19,455 nucleotides of DNA from Candidatus Eiseniibacteriota bacterium (GTDB lineage: Bacteria > Arandabacterota > Arandabacteria > JAGLYR01), in contig JAGLYR010000238.1 in assembly GCA_023132135.1 (NCBI GenBank), positions 1 through 19,455 on the forward strand, given 5' to 3'. The position numbers were made by a program, and so were the translations under genes. How positions within the stretch are numbered: position 1 is the first letter of the stretch; each line of letters opens with the position of its first letter. Below are positions 8,101-14,888 of this stretch, piece by piece. The notes beneath the pieces are model-generated. The model searched no databases, had not been told where the DNA came from, and was given only the letters and a program-made list of their open reading frames with translations.

Positions 8101-8534
8101 ACCTCCCCGAAATTCAAGGTTGCAGGACTCACTCTGCACTCCGGTCCGGCGTGCGCCGCGATTACGGCTACTGACTTGCTTCCACCGTTGGATGTGACGC
8201 TGATCGTCCCAGTGTTTCGACCATTACTCAGCCGAGAACGGTTAATCCTGACCACAAGGTGGTCCTTCTCCCCTGAACTCGTTCCACCAGAATGGGAAAG
8301 CGTAATCCAATCTCTGTCGGCGGCCAGGTTGTACCGCAGGTTTGCCGGACTGGATCCCAAAACTCGGGAATCCTTTCCTGCATTCCACACGGTCAGCCGC
8401 GTCTCCGAGGCTGTGCTACCGAAGTCCAGGACTGAGGGAGCTACTTCAAGTTCGGGATCGCCACCGCAGCCGACGATGAAGCTGATAGCAAGCAGAGCGG
8501 CGATGACACTTGCAACAATCCGATTACGCCCCAT
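5148..8534 (-). CDS. Large lipoprotein: BACON domain, eight Cys-rich choice-of-anchor-D (ASH-like) repeats, C-terminal sandwich domain
   Basis: This is a 1128-residue protein. ATG 8534 is chosen because AAGGAGGG lies at 8539-8546 and a lipoprotein signal follows at once (MGRNRIVASVIAALLAISFI, VGC; lipidation at Cys23). The frame stays open upstream to 8741 without signal features. Residues 26-128 resemble a BACON domain (WITLSHSGGTSSGEKDHLVV, then GTISVTSNGGS). Residues 129-930 hold eight units of about 100 residues with the pattern CxVxPxxLDFGDVCVGxSxDxTF, then GSYTLxPGxxRTVxVRFxP, then CTIxTGxxCSxVSCTGxG. These match the choice-of-anchor D/ASH (HYDIN-like) Ig fold, enriched in cysteines that probably form disulfides. 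Residues 931-1128 are a further beta-rich, Cys-containing domain of unknown family (WYLKQNGHGGVYIPAG). A surface structural or adhesive role is inferred. Units 2 and 4 are almost identical in DNA (see the repeat entries). It has no TTW tail. Confidence 0.85.
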   Translation of the reverse strand: MGRNRIVASVIAALLAISFIVGCGGDPELEVAPSVLDFGSTASETRLTVWNAGKDSRVLGSSPANLRYNLAADRDWITLSHSGGTSSGEKDHLVVRINRSRLSNGRNTGTISVTSNGGSKSVAVIAAHAGPECRVSPATLNFGEVCVGNSKDKAFTIANIGQGQLVGTVSENCNDYGLVGNASFSLSAGQSKTFTVRFQPTSAGVKGCKVHTGSDCQIVSCTGVGIEGTCQVSPTTLDFGDVCVGASEDRTFEIRCPSSSACAISGSVSESCAHYRIISGGGSYTLSPGQRRTVKVRFSPTSSGTKTCTINTGSGCSNVSCTGSGAECRACEVEPSSLDFGELCVGESRSKTFTITCPPSSPSSVSGTVSENSSHYQIVSGTGSYTLSPGESRTVTVQFSPTSSGTKAGVIDTGSDCSNVSCTGVGIEGTCQVSPTTLDFGDVCVGASEDRTFEIRCPSSSACTISGSVSESCAHYRIISGGGSYTLSPGQRRTVKVRFSPTSSGTKTCTISTGSACSNVSCTGVGDSNCVSCVVNPTNLDFGDICVGSSKDKTFTITCPPTNPRSISGTVSSSSSRYRLISGGGSYTLNPGASRTVTVRFEPTSSGPKTCTISTGSGCSDVSCTGVGVRGMCQVRPTAIDFGDVCVGGSKDKRFTISCHSDSPCPISGTLSGDCSSYSIVSGSGSFTLNPGQALTVTVRFQPASVRNWTCTINTGSGCSNVIMKGDGVEGSCGVSPRTLNFGDVCVGDYKDKTFRISCGSSSPCPISGRVSENCSRYTIVSGGGSYTLNPGDSRKVTVRFSPGSSGTKNCTISTGTGCSDVSCRGVGVEGRCSVSPRTLDFGDVCVGNSQDLEFTIHCPSSSPCPISGQVSENCTRFSIVSGSGSYTLNPGQRRTVAVRYRPTSPGRSNCTISTGAACDDVSCSGEGAETAYIMLKPTASGVYFESNRWSASEMTLMKSGVSYEDPSWNHCEKGWRVNGDATWERGWYLKQNGHGGVYIPAGCTKLRMKFRADAENTCAEILVEIDGREFHIENPSTSCRKYSPTFNWPYSNSAGYRKILVGTNNVAWPACYKDIVFVTYDFNPSNNDYWIYYEFEGVCASSKAASGGIIPVELVVGELEDMEPKAD
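7003..7268 (-). repeat. 266-bp near-identical direct repeat, copy A (ASH unit 4)
   Basis: This block matches 7606-7871 at an offset of 603 bp (201 codons, two ASH units). The only difference I find is T at 7145 versus C at 7748, giving Thr versus Ala. The other units of the gene are far more diverged, including at silent sites, so this copy arose by recent duplication or gene conversion. Confidence 0.88.
7606..7871 (-). repeat. 266-bp near-identical direct repeat, copy B (ASH unit 2)
   Basis: This is the partner of 7003-7268 with a single mismatch. The intervening unit 3 (about 7270-7600) is distinct, so the identity skips one unit. Confidence 0.88.
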
Positions 8535-8993
8535 GATACCCTCCTTGTGATGGTGAAATCCTCGAAGTCTACGCGGCCGATTCGCTCCCGAGTTCGAGCG
8601 CCGACGCGACAGTTGCCGTGCCCACGGTTTTCTGAGTGCCATCATGTCCTCCCGGCGATCTGACCAAGTGATGTCCACTGCGCTCGGTTGTGACAGGCGA
8701 ATCAAGTCTTTGCACCTCCACTTACTCCGTCGCCGGTACATCTCAACTGTGACGCGGATGAATCAGAACTTTCTGCGCAGTGGAATTTCCGTTGGGATTC
8801 GAGTCGAAGACTGGGATTGCGGCCAGCCGGTGGACTCAAGACGTGGTAGGACAAACCAGGACCTACAGTGTCCTCGACCGACATACATGAAGGGGGCGGC
8901 ATTTGCCGCCCCCTTCATACCCCCTCGAACGCTGGGACCTGTCTTCACACACCTAGCATCTCTCTTTTTTCAGAGCGCCAGTCGATCGTCGTG
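8535..8993. other. Intergenic region between lipoprotein start and small secreted gene
   Basis: I see no credible gene. The minus-strand frame 8535-8741 is an upstream extension of the lipoprotein frame without its own signal, and its start is poorly supported. The region contains the perfect hairpin at 8887-8918. It must hold either the lipoprotein promoter or a read-through leader from the small gene upstream on the same strand. Confidence 0.5.
8887..8918. terminator. Perfect 14-bp hairpin, probable terminator or REP-like palindrome
   Basis: ATGAAGGGGGCGGC (8887-8900) and GCCGCCCCCTTCAT (8905-8918) form a perfect 14-bp stem with an ATTT loop. It lies 76 nt after the stop of the small minus-strand gene (8994). 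No U-tract follows on either strand, so it is not a classical intrinsic terminator. Its core GGCGGCATTTGCC recurs as a reverse complement in the hairpin near 18451, so a shared palindromic repeat family is an alternative. Confidence 0.5.
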
Positions 8994-9422
8994 TCAAAAA
9001 GCGTACTTCACAACTCCGCGCTCACGATCGAGCGGACCCTCCATGTGATACCCATTCTTCTTACAGTACTTACACAGACGTCCCCGAGGGCACCTCACCT
9101 TTTCGTCCCACAGGGCAACTGTGAAGCGAGCACCCTCGTATCCCTCAACAGGCCAGGACACATGGAATGTACGGTTCATCCAGTTCCCCTCAACCTCTCT
9201 AGCCGGAAAGTCGAGCTCCTCCCCATCTTCGGTGAAGATCGTCAGCCCAACCCAATCGCTGTCATCGCTGGCAACTCCTTCAACAATGATCTTCCCACCA
9301 CTGAAGAAATCTAGCCAGACCATCACATTGTCAATGGAACCTCTCCTCCCGGCAGCGACCTGCGAACCACCGAGTAACAGCAGGGTAACGACGACCGCCA
9401 TCACAAATGCTGTGACCTTCAT
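8994..9422 (-). CDS. Small secreted protein of unknown function
   Basis: This is a 142-residue protein. ATG 9422 is preferred because AAGGAGG lies at 9429-9435 and a signal peptide follows (MKVTAFVMAVVVTLLLLGGS, QVAA, cut before GRRG). A frame extending to 9470 lacks these signals. The mature part is a single beta-rich domain with NVMVWLDFFSGGKIIVEGVA and RTFHVSWPVEGYEGARFTVA, suggestive of a small Ig or C2-like sandwich, though no family is recognised. Near the C-terminus C-x5-C-x2-C (CPRGRLCKYC) could form disulfides or bind metal. It is transcribed in the same direction as the large lipoprotein but 459 nt away, and divergently from the sigma factor operon. Confidence 0.72.
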   Translation of the reverse strand: MKVTAFVMAVVVTLLLLGGSQVAAGRRGSIDNVMVWLDFFSGGKIIVEGVASDDSDWVGLTIFTEDGEELDFPAREVEGNWMNRTFHVSWPVEGYEGARFTVALWDEKVRCPRGRLCKYCKKNGYHMEGPLDRERGVVKYAF

Positions 9423-9925
9423 GTCGTTCCTCCTTTCGTGAAAGAATCCGCCAACGATCGGTGCTTCCACCTAGACATGTCGCCTCACCTTGCTGCCTGT
9501 GACGCGGAAAATCTCTGTCTTCGTCCGAGGGGAAGGACCCGCCCGCTGGCGGGCAAGTCAGGGCAGCCCTATCACGCGACTGAGAATTCCTCATTGACGC
9601 TACTGGCAGTGCCGGTAACGTGCCCAAGATTTCTGTCACAGAAGGCGCCCTTGTGCGACGAATAGTGTGAAGAGGCTCGACTCCTTGAGTACCCCTTTTC
9701 TCTTGGATGGAGACTAGGATGAACGCTATAATTCTCCTTGAAATCCGTCAGAATTGCCTGGTAGGGTGCACTTGGGAGGCTGGTTTGCGCTCCTCCCTGC
9801 CGGCAAGCCATGTTCCGCGACTTTCATGCGGATTCAGGCAACGTACTCGGTCTGTTGGCGAGATTCGGCAAGAAGATCTTTTGCGTGAGCGCCTTGCAAG
9901 CCGTGGTGCGAGGACTGTGAGTGAG
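9423..9925. other. Divergent intergenic region upstream of sigma/anti-sigma operon
   Basis: These roughly 500 nt lie between two divergent genes. The sigma frame stays open back to 9707, but that extension has no sigma-like residues. A small GC hairpin (GCCCG-CTGG-CGGGC, 9541-9554) and one TATAAT (9727-9732) are the only visible features. ECF sigma factors commonly activate their own promoters, so an ECF-type promoter may be present, but I cannot define one by eye. Confidence 0.5.
9703..9732 (+). promoter_or_regulatory. Weak candidate promoter for the sigma/anti-sigma operon
   Basis: A perfect TATAAT (9727-9732) lies 18 nt after TTGGAT (9703-9708), which shares only TTG with the -35 consensus. 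Transcription would begin about 185 nt before the sigma start codon. Confidence 0.2.
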
Positions 9926-10486
9926 ATGTCTGAACCTGCCGCTTTCGGCGAGACTGAAATCGACTGGGATGAGGCCACCCTCTTCCTGAAACGCCGCCTG
10001 ACTCGCAAACTCGGACGGGTGGACGAACTCACACTGGAGGATCTCACCCAGGAAACCTGTGTCCGGCTGCTACGGGCAGTCCGCAGAGAAGGTGCCACAA
10101 ATCCCCACGCTCTGATGACCACGATCGCGGACCGGACAGCGGTCTCACACATCCGTCGCATCACACGGGAAAGGCCCATCTTCGAGCCTCTGACAGAGGT
10201 CACCGAGAACCTGCCCGATCCGAAATCCGAGACCACGCAAGTACCCGGCGATATCCAGGAGCGTGTGGAGCTTGTTGTTCAGGAAATCTTCCGTTCCCGA
10301 AGATCATCGTGTCTGGAGTTGGCTGTGGCTTTTTTTGAGAAGCGGAACTGGTCCGCGGTTGCCAGCGCGCTGGGCATTTCGCACGACGCGGTCCGTGCCC
10401 GTTGGTCCCGCTGTGTGGCACTCCTGCGGAAAGTCGTTGCCGCGGATCCGGAGTTCCGTCTTCTGGCGGACTGGGTTACCGAATAA
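9926..10486 (+). CDS. ECF-family RNA polymerase sigma factor
   Basis: This is a 186-residue protein of normal ECF length. Residues 35-80 correspond to region sigma-2 (LTLEDLTQETCVRLLRAV, then NPHALMTTIADRTAVSHIRR), which binds core polymerase and the -10 element. Residues 127-170 correspond to sigma-4, with a helix-turn-helix (NWSAVASALGISHDAVRARW) for -35 recognition. The linker carries the usual acidic/proline stretch (ENLPDPKSE). The start is uncertain: ATG 9926 has only a weak ribosome site, and GTG 9917 (CGAGG at 9909-9913, very close) is an alternative adding three residues. The frame upstream to 9707 does not look like protein. The next gene begins 15 nt after the stop and encodes its likely anti-sigma factor. 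The ECF subgroup and regulon are not determinable from sequence alone. Confidence 0.85.
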   Translation: MSEPAAFGETEIDWDEATLFLKRRLTRKLGRVDELTLEDLTQETCVRLLRAVRREGATNPHALMTTIADRTAVSHIRRITRERPIFEPLTEVTENLPDPKSETTQVPGDIQERVELVVQEIFRSRRSSCLELAVAFFEKRNWSAVASALGISHDAVRARWSRCVALLRKVVAADPEFRLLADWVTE

Positions 10487-10501
10487 CGGCGGAGAACATG
10501 T

Positions 10502-11440
10502 ATGACTTCGCAGAATGAGCATTCCTGGTTCCGAAAGCGGTTCGTTGCTTTCAGATCTGGTCTTCTGGAAGAGGTAGAAGAGGAGCGTTTCCAGACCCAT
10601 CTTTCCGAATGCGATGAGTGCCGCAAGGCCTGGGACGCATACTTGGAAGGGGAAGTCCCGGGGGAAACCGGGGCTAGACACATTCCAAGTGCCATGGTGG
10701 CGCGTTGGGACAGGGCCAGTGGGACGCTTCGGGGCCTGGAGCGGGCCATGGTCCGCCAACACCTCGAACACTGCGGCCAGTGCAGGCAGGACCTCGAGGT
10801 ACTCGGTTTCGACCCCGTCCTGCCGTTTGTACCCGAACTGGAGCTTCAATCTCAGATGCTGGACGCTGCCCGCGAGGAGACCCCTCCCAAGGCGGAGGAG
10901 TCGGCGATCACCCGGGAGCTGGAACCACCGGGAGGACACGTGATAAGGATCGTCCGGCAGGAGAGACCTGGAGGCCTCGCTGCCTGGTGGAACTGGGCAT
11001 TTGCGGGATGGGCAGTCGCGGCGACGGCGGCGGCTCTTCTGCTATTCGTTGGCCGCGATATCTCGAGACAGCCCCCACCCCCGTTCGATATGACGGCTCT
11101 GCCCTTTGTTCAGACGGGCGTAGCACGAGGGGATGCGAGCACCAGCAAGCTCGAGGTGACGAGAGACACCCGAACGATTCTCCTCGGAGTCTCCGTACCA
11201 TACGGTACCCCGCCAGGCCCCGGTGCGGTGATCGACGTGTACTCGCCCGAGAAAACCCGTCTTGCTAGTGTGCAGGTGAGGAGCAATGAGTTGCGGCGAG
11301 CCGTTGTCATGGTGCCAGTATGTAGTCCTACCGGGTTCCAACCTGGGGTCTATCGAGTAGCATTCTTGAAAGGAGATCCGCCCACGTCTTCAGAGGCACC
11401 GAGGGATACCTTCTTCGAGGTCGCGTTGGCCGAACACTAG
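10502..11440 (+). CDS. Membrane anti-sigma factor with two zinc-finger (HxxxCxxC) motifs
   Basis: This is a 312-residue protein encoded 15 nt downstream of the ECF sigma factor. The cytoplasmic N-terminus has two anti-sigma zinc-type motifs: H33-x3-C37-x2-C40 (THLSECDEC) and H87-x3-C91-x2-C94 (QHLEHCGQC). Known ZAS/zf-HC2 anti-sigma factors usually have one, so this is a doubled or two-module version. A single membrane span at residues 163-184 (WNWAFAGWAVAATAAALLLF) puts about 125 residues outside the cytoplasmic membrane. That part is beta-rich (TSKLEVTRDTRTILLGVSV, then GVYRVAFLKGDPP) and may be the sensor or cleavage target. CGGAG lies about 8 nt before ATG 10502. It converges, with only 62 nt between, on two genes for exported CHAT-domain proteases. 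Confidence 0.82.
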   Translation: MTSQNEHSWFRKRFVAFRSGLLEEVEEERFQTHLSECDECRKAWDAYLEGEVPGETGARHIPSAMVARWDRASGTLRGLERAMVRQHLEHCGQCRQDLEVLGFDPVLPFVPELELQSQMLDAAREETPPKAEESAITRELEPPGGHVIRIVRQERPGGLAAWWNWAFAGWAVAATAAALLLFVGRDISRQPPPPFDMTALPFVQTGVARGDASTSKLEVTRDTRTILLGVSVPYGTPPGPGAVIDVYSPEKTRLASVQVRSNELRRAVVMVPVCSPTGFQPGVYRVAFLKGDPPTSSEAPRDTFFEVALAEH

Positions 11441-11502
11441 CACTCTGCATTTCCCTGACCAGTTATCTGCGGGCCTTTCAAGCCCTCTTGCTCCTTCGCA
11501 TG

Positions 11503-14500
11503 CTAGCCTCGATCACCAATCAGAATGAACGCGGACCAGAAGTAGGGGTGCTCGAACGGCTGGCGGCCGTACTCATCTTCGTAGGTCCGCAGCCAGTGCT
11601 TGGCCTCCTGAAGAGCCTTGGCCTTGGACATGGGTTGACCTGCTCCTGCGCCCCGGTCATCCGCGTACTTTCCGGTGCGATTCTCATAGAAACGTCGCAT
11701 CAAGAGTGACGTCGCTTCGTCCTCCACAGGCCAGAGACTCACTAGCAGACTCCGCGCGCCAGCCTGCAGAAACGCATGCGCGAATCCAACGTAGCCTTCT
11801 CCCAGCACTTCTTTCCCAAGACCCGTCTCGCAGGCACTCAAGGTGACTAGATCAGCACTGAGATCCCATTCCCGCAGGATCTCCTTGGCCGTGAGGAGGC
11901 CGTCGTAGATTCGCGTGCCCGCCATTGCCGCCTCTAACGGGTCCGGGAGATCGACCTGGGACAGCACCAGCGCCGAACGTTCTGGCCACTCGTCGTCCAT
12001 CAAGGCATGCGTCGCCAGGTGGATCACCTCGTAGTCCTTGAGAGTCCCCGCCTCGGCCAGCCTGACCAGCTCCTGCTCAGAAGCGTCGGGACCTGCAAGG
12101 ACCGTCGCTTCTGAGTAAAACCCCGCGACGCTCGAGATCTCTTCTCGGGTCCTGGGTAGGTGAGGAAGAGACGCAAGCGCGGCGTCATTTCCTGCAAGTG
12201 CGGCTCGGAGTACAGGAGCGTCTCGAACAACTTCTGTGGAAGCGAGGACCACTTCCTCACGCTCCATCGCAGCAGCATGAGCTTCCGTGAAAGGCGGATC
12301 TCCTACGAGCAGAGCTAGTGCCTTTCCCTCAGTCTCACGGGCTTTCTCACTCAGCCATGTGTAGATCGTCGCCGAGGGGATGTAGGAAACCGCGTACCGG
12401 TCTCCTAGAAACACGCCCTGATCGTCCGCAAGAGTCTCAACCGGAAGCCCAAGCATTGCGCCAGAAGGAATGACGATCAGCTCCTCGACCCCCTCCAGAG
12501 TGTCTGATAGAGGCCTAATCCGCTCGCGCCATAGCTTCCCGGCATCCCTGACTTCAGCGAGGCCTAAAAAGCCGGGGGCGGCCAGTTGATATCGGAAGGC
12601 ACGAGCCTCGTCAAAGGAAGATCCATTGGTTGCCGCTTCGGAGGAAATGGCAAGGTGTGCCCAGCGCACGGGCCCCGAGCTCCGGACGACGTAGCCCCAG
12701 GAATCGTACTCGCCCTTCTTGGCCTCTACGTCGAGCCAGCCGACCAGGGCCACGTGTTGGGAGAGGGCAGACTGGATGCGATCGAGTGAGAACGCCTGAC
12801 CCTCGGTGACCGGGTACTTTGCCGCCATCTCTTGGTGAAAGGCGCTCCAGTCTGCCTCGGCAGCGAGGAGCTGATTGCGGGCATTGTCCGCACGATCTTG
12901 AGAGGCTGCTGTCGTGTCTTCCCGCGCAGCCTCGCTATACGCTCCAAGCTCACGCTCTCGGTTCCCCAAGGCCTCCTTCAGAGTGTCTTCCAGGGCTGCC
13001 TCCGACGGACTCAAATCCCGCGTGCCGGACGCCATCAAAAGGTCGGCAAGCGCCCGGGCCTGAGCTTTCTCGGCCGCGGGCCAAGCGTCGTCCAGCCTTC
13101 CAATGGCCAACCGCGCAGCCGCAAGTTCAGCATACAGAGTGTGCGCAAGAGTCGCACGCTTGAAGCCAGAACCTGCTCGAAGGCGCGCGCTTTCGAGGAC
13201 GCGGCCAGCCTCTGTAAGAAGTTGCTCGGCCCCAACGTAGTCGCCCTGTGCCCGAAGGAGTCTCGCTAGGTCCCTCAGGCTGGAGGCAACAACCGGGTGT
13301 TCGTGACCCAGAAGGTTCTTCCTGATAGCAAGTGCCTCTCGGGAGAATGGCTCCGCGCCAGCATACTCACCCCGTGCCCCGAGGAGGGAGGCAAGACTAT
13401 AGAGACTGATGGCAGTCGTGACATGCTCACTGCCCAAGAGCTTCCTCCTCATCGCCAGCGCTTCCTGGAAAAGCGGCTCCGCTCCAGCATAGTCCCCCTG
13501 AGCCAGCAGGAGACTGGCGACGTTGTGGAGGCTTGTGGCGATGTGAGGATCTTCATCTCCAAAGAGCTTTCGGAACATCGCCAATGCCTCGCGGTGCGAC
13601 GCCTCCGCTCCGGTGTAGTCCTCTTTGGCCTGTAGCAGGTGGCCAAGGTTGTTGAGGGTCACGGCGACATTGACGTGCTCATCGCCGAAGCGCTCTCTCC
13701 ATATCGCCAACGCCTCACGGAAAAGTGGCTCTGCGCCAGCATAGTCCCCCTGATCCATGTAGAGGAGGTAGGCGAGGTTGTTAAGGCTCTGAGCCACCAG
13801 GGGGTGCTCACCGCCCAGGAGTCTCCTCCTCATCGCTAGTGCTTCCCGGAAAAGTGGCTCTGTACACGCATAGTCGCCCTGACCTCGGAGGGCCATTCCG
13901 AGATGATTTAGGGTGGTGGCGACGTCGGGGTGCTCGTCGCCCAGAAGCTTCTTGGTCATCGCCAGCGCTTGTCGGTAGAGCGGTTCTGCGCCAGCATAGT
14001 CACCCTGAGCCCGCAGGAGACTTGCGAGGTTGTGGAGAGTATCAGCAACACGGACGTCGTCGCCAATGGACTTCCTCCACATCGCCAAAGCGTCGCGATA
14101 GAGCGCTTCTGCACCCGCGTAGTCGCGCTGGCGTTGGAGGCAGAGAGCAAGATTGTTGAGGCTTGTAGCCACATCAGGGTGCTCGTCGCCCAGGAGCTTC
14201 TTCTTTGCCACTATTGCCTCGCGGAAAGGCCGCTCCGCACCGGCGTAGTCGCGTTGGTCCATGAGAAGACAGGCCAGGTTGTTAAGGCTAATCGCGACAT
14301 CGGGATGTTCATCGCCGAGGAGCTTCTTCCACATAGCGAAAGCCTCGTGAAAAGGCCCCTCTGCACCAGCGTAGTCCCCCTGCGCCTGGAGAACCAGCCC
14401 AAGATCATTCAGGCTATTGGCGATGTCGGGGTGCTCATCGCCGAGCAGTCTCCGGCGGATCTCCAATTGCCGCCCCACTGCGTCAGCACCCTCGGCGTAT

Positions 14501-14871
14501 TGGCCCATTCTGTAGTATCTGTTAAAGACATCCGTCAGGCTATCGGCCAGAGCCAGCTCCTGCCTCGCTTGCTCCCGAAGATTCTCTACGTACTCGAGCG
14601 TGGACACCAGCCGCTCGGCATCTGCGATCTCCCATGCCTTCGCTTTGGTATCCTCCTTTCTCAGTAGGAGCAGTTTCTTCGCCACCTCGGCTGCCTCAGA
14701 GTATCTTGCTTGTTTCCTTAGCTCCCAGATCCGCTCTTGGAGCTCCTCAGCGGGATCTTGCTCCTGTGTGACGGCAGCACTTGCGAGTGCAAGGAGGGAG
14801 ACTGCCAACACAACGACTGCAGCAACCCGTGCTCTGAGAGTGGAATCAGGTCCCGTCATCAGTACCCTCAT
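11503..14871 (-). CDS. Exported TPR-CHAT caspase-like protease (second gene of pair)
   Basis: This is a 1122-residue protein. A signal peptide covers residues 1-32 (hydrophobic VAAVVVLAVSLLALASA). The start is taken as ATG 14871; ATG 14859 with GAGGG 5 nt upstream is an equally good start, giving 1118 residues. Ten kinesin-light-chain-like TPRs of 42 residues (LLGDEHPDVAxSLNNLAxLL, QGDYAGAEPLxREALAM) fill residues 136-556. A helical linker precedes a C-terminal CHAT domain (about 720-1122), a clan CD caspase-like peptidase fold. The dyad is intact: His955 in HLATHA and Cys1014 in SACETGLG. TPRs normally bind the substrate or activator. No substrate is shown. Being exported differs from cytoplasmic Csx29 of type III-E CRISPR. 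It follows its paralogue by 17 nt, as the second gene of an operon. Confidence 0.88.
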   Translation of the reverse strand: MRVLMTGPDSTLRARVAAVVVLAVSLLALASAAVTQEQDPAEELQERIWELRKQARYSEAAEVAKKLLLLRKEDTKAKAWEIADAERLVSTLEYVENLREQARQELALADSLTDVFNRYYRMGQYAEGADAVGRQLEIRRRLLGDEHPDIANSLNDLGLVLQAQGDYAGAEGPFHEAFAMWKKLLGDEHPDVAISLNNLACLLMDQRDYAGAERPFREAIVAKKKLLGDEHPDVATSLNNLALCLQRQRDYAGAEALYRDALAMWRKSIGDDVRVADTLHNLASLLRAQGDYAGAEPLYRQALAMTKKLLGDEHPDVATTLNHLGMALRGQGDYACTEPLFREALAMRRRLLGGEHPLVAQSLNNLAYLLYMDQGDYAGAEPLFREALAIWRERFGDEHVNVAVTLNNLGHLLQAKEDYTGAEASHREALAMFRKLFGDEDPHIATSLHNVASLLLAQGDYAGAEPLFQEALAMRRKLLGSEHVTTAISLYSLASLLGARGEYAGAEPFSREALAIRKNLLGHEHPVVASSLRDLARLLRAQGDYVGAEQLLTEAGRVLESARLRAGSGFKRATLAHTLYAELAAARLAIGRLDDAWPAAEKAQARALADLLMASGTRDLSPSEAALEDTLKEALGNRERELGAYSEAAREDTTAASQDRADNARNQLLAAEADWSAFHQEMAAKYPVTEGQAFSLDRIQSALSQHVALVGWLDVEAKKGEYDSWGYVVRSSGPVRWAHLAISSEAATNGSSFDEARAFRYQLAAPGFLGLAEVRDAGKLWRERIRPLSDTLEGVEELIVIPSGAMLGLPVETLADDQGVFLGDRYAVSYIPSATIYTWLSEKARETEGKALALLVGDPPFTEAHAAAMEREEVVLASTEVVRDAPVLRAALAGNDAALASLPHLPRTREEISSVAGFYSEATVLAGPDASEQELVRLAEAGTLKDYEVIHLATHALMDDEWPERSALVLSQVDLPDPLEAAMAGTRIYDGLLTAKEILREWDLSADLVTLSACETGLGKEVLGEGYVGFAHAFLQAGARSLLVSLWPVEDEATSLLMRRFYENRTGKYADDRGAGAGQPMSKAKALQEAKHWLRTYEDEYGRQPFEHPYFWSAFILIGDRG

Positions 14872-14888
14872 GTTTCTTTCCTCACAAC

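Noticed and set aside
9707-9925. Upstream ATG start for the sigma factor
   Set aside because: The added 73 residues are not sigma-like, whereas length and domain layout are normal from 9926.
11471-11485. GGGC/GCCC hairpin between the convergent anti-sigma and CHAT genes
   Set aside because: It has only four base pairs and no U-tract, which is too weak to call as a terminator.
13300-14460. 126-bp periodic repeats considered as a CRISPR or tandem DNA array
   Set aside because: The periodicity is in frame and encodes 42-residue TPRs. The units are diverged with no spacers. No CRISPR array or cas gene was seen anywhere in the window.
13930-14667. Plus-strand 245-codon frame opposite the TPR region
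   Set aside because: It is an antisense shadow of the 126-bp TPR periodicity in the CHAT gene and has no independent start signal.
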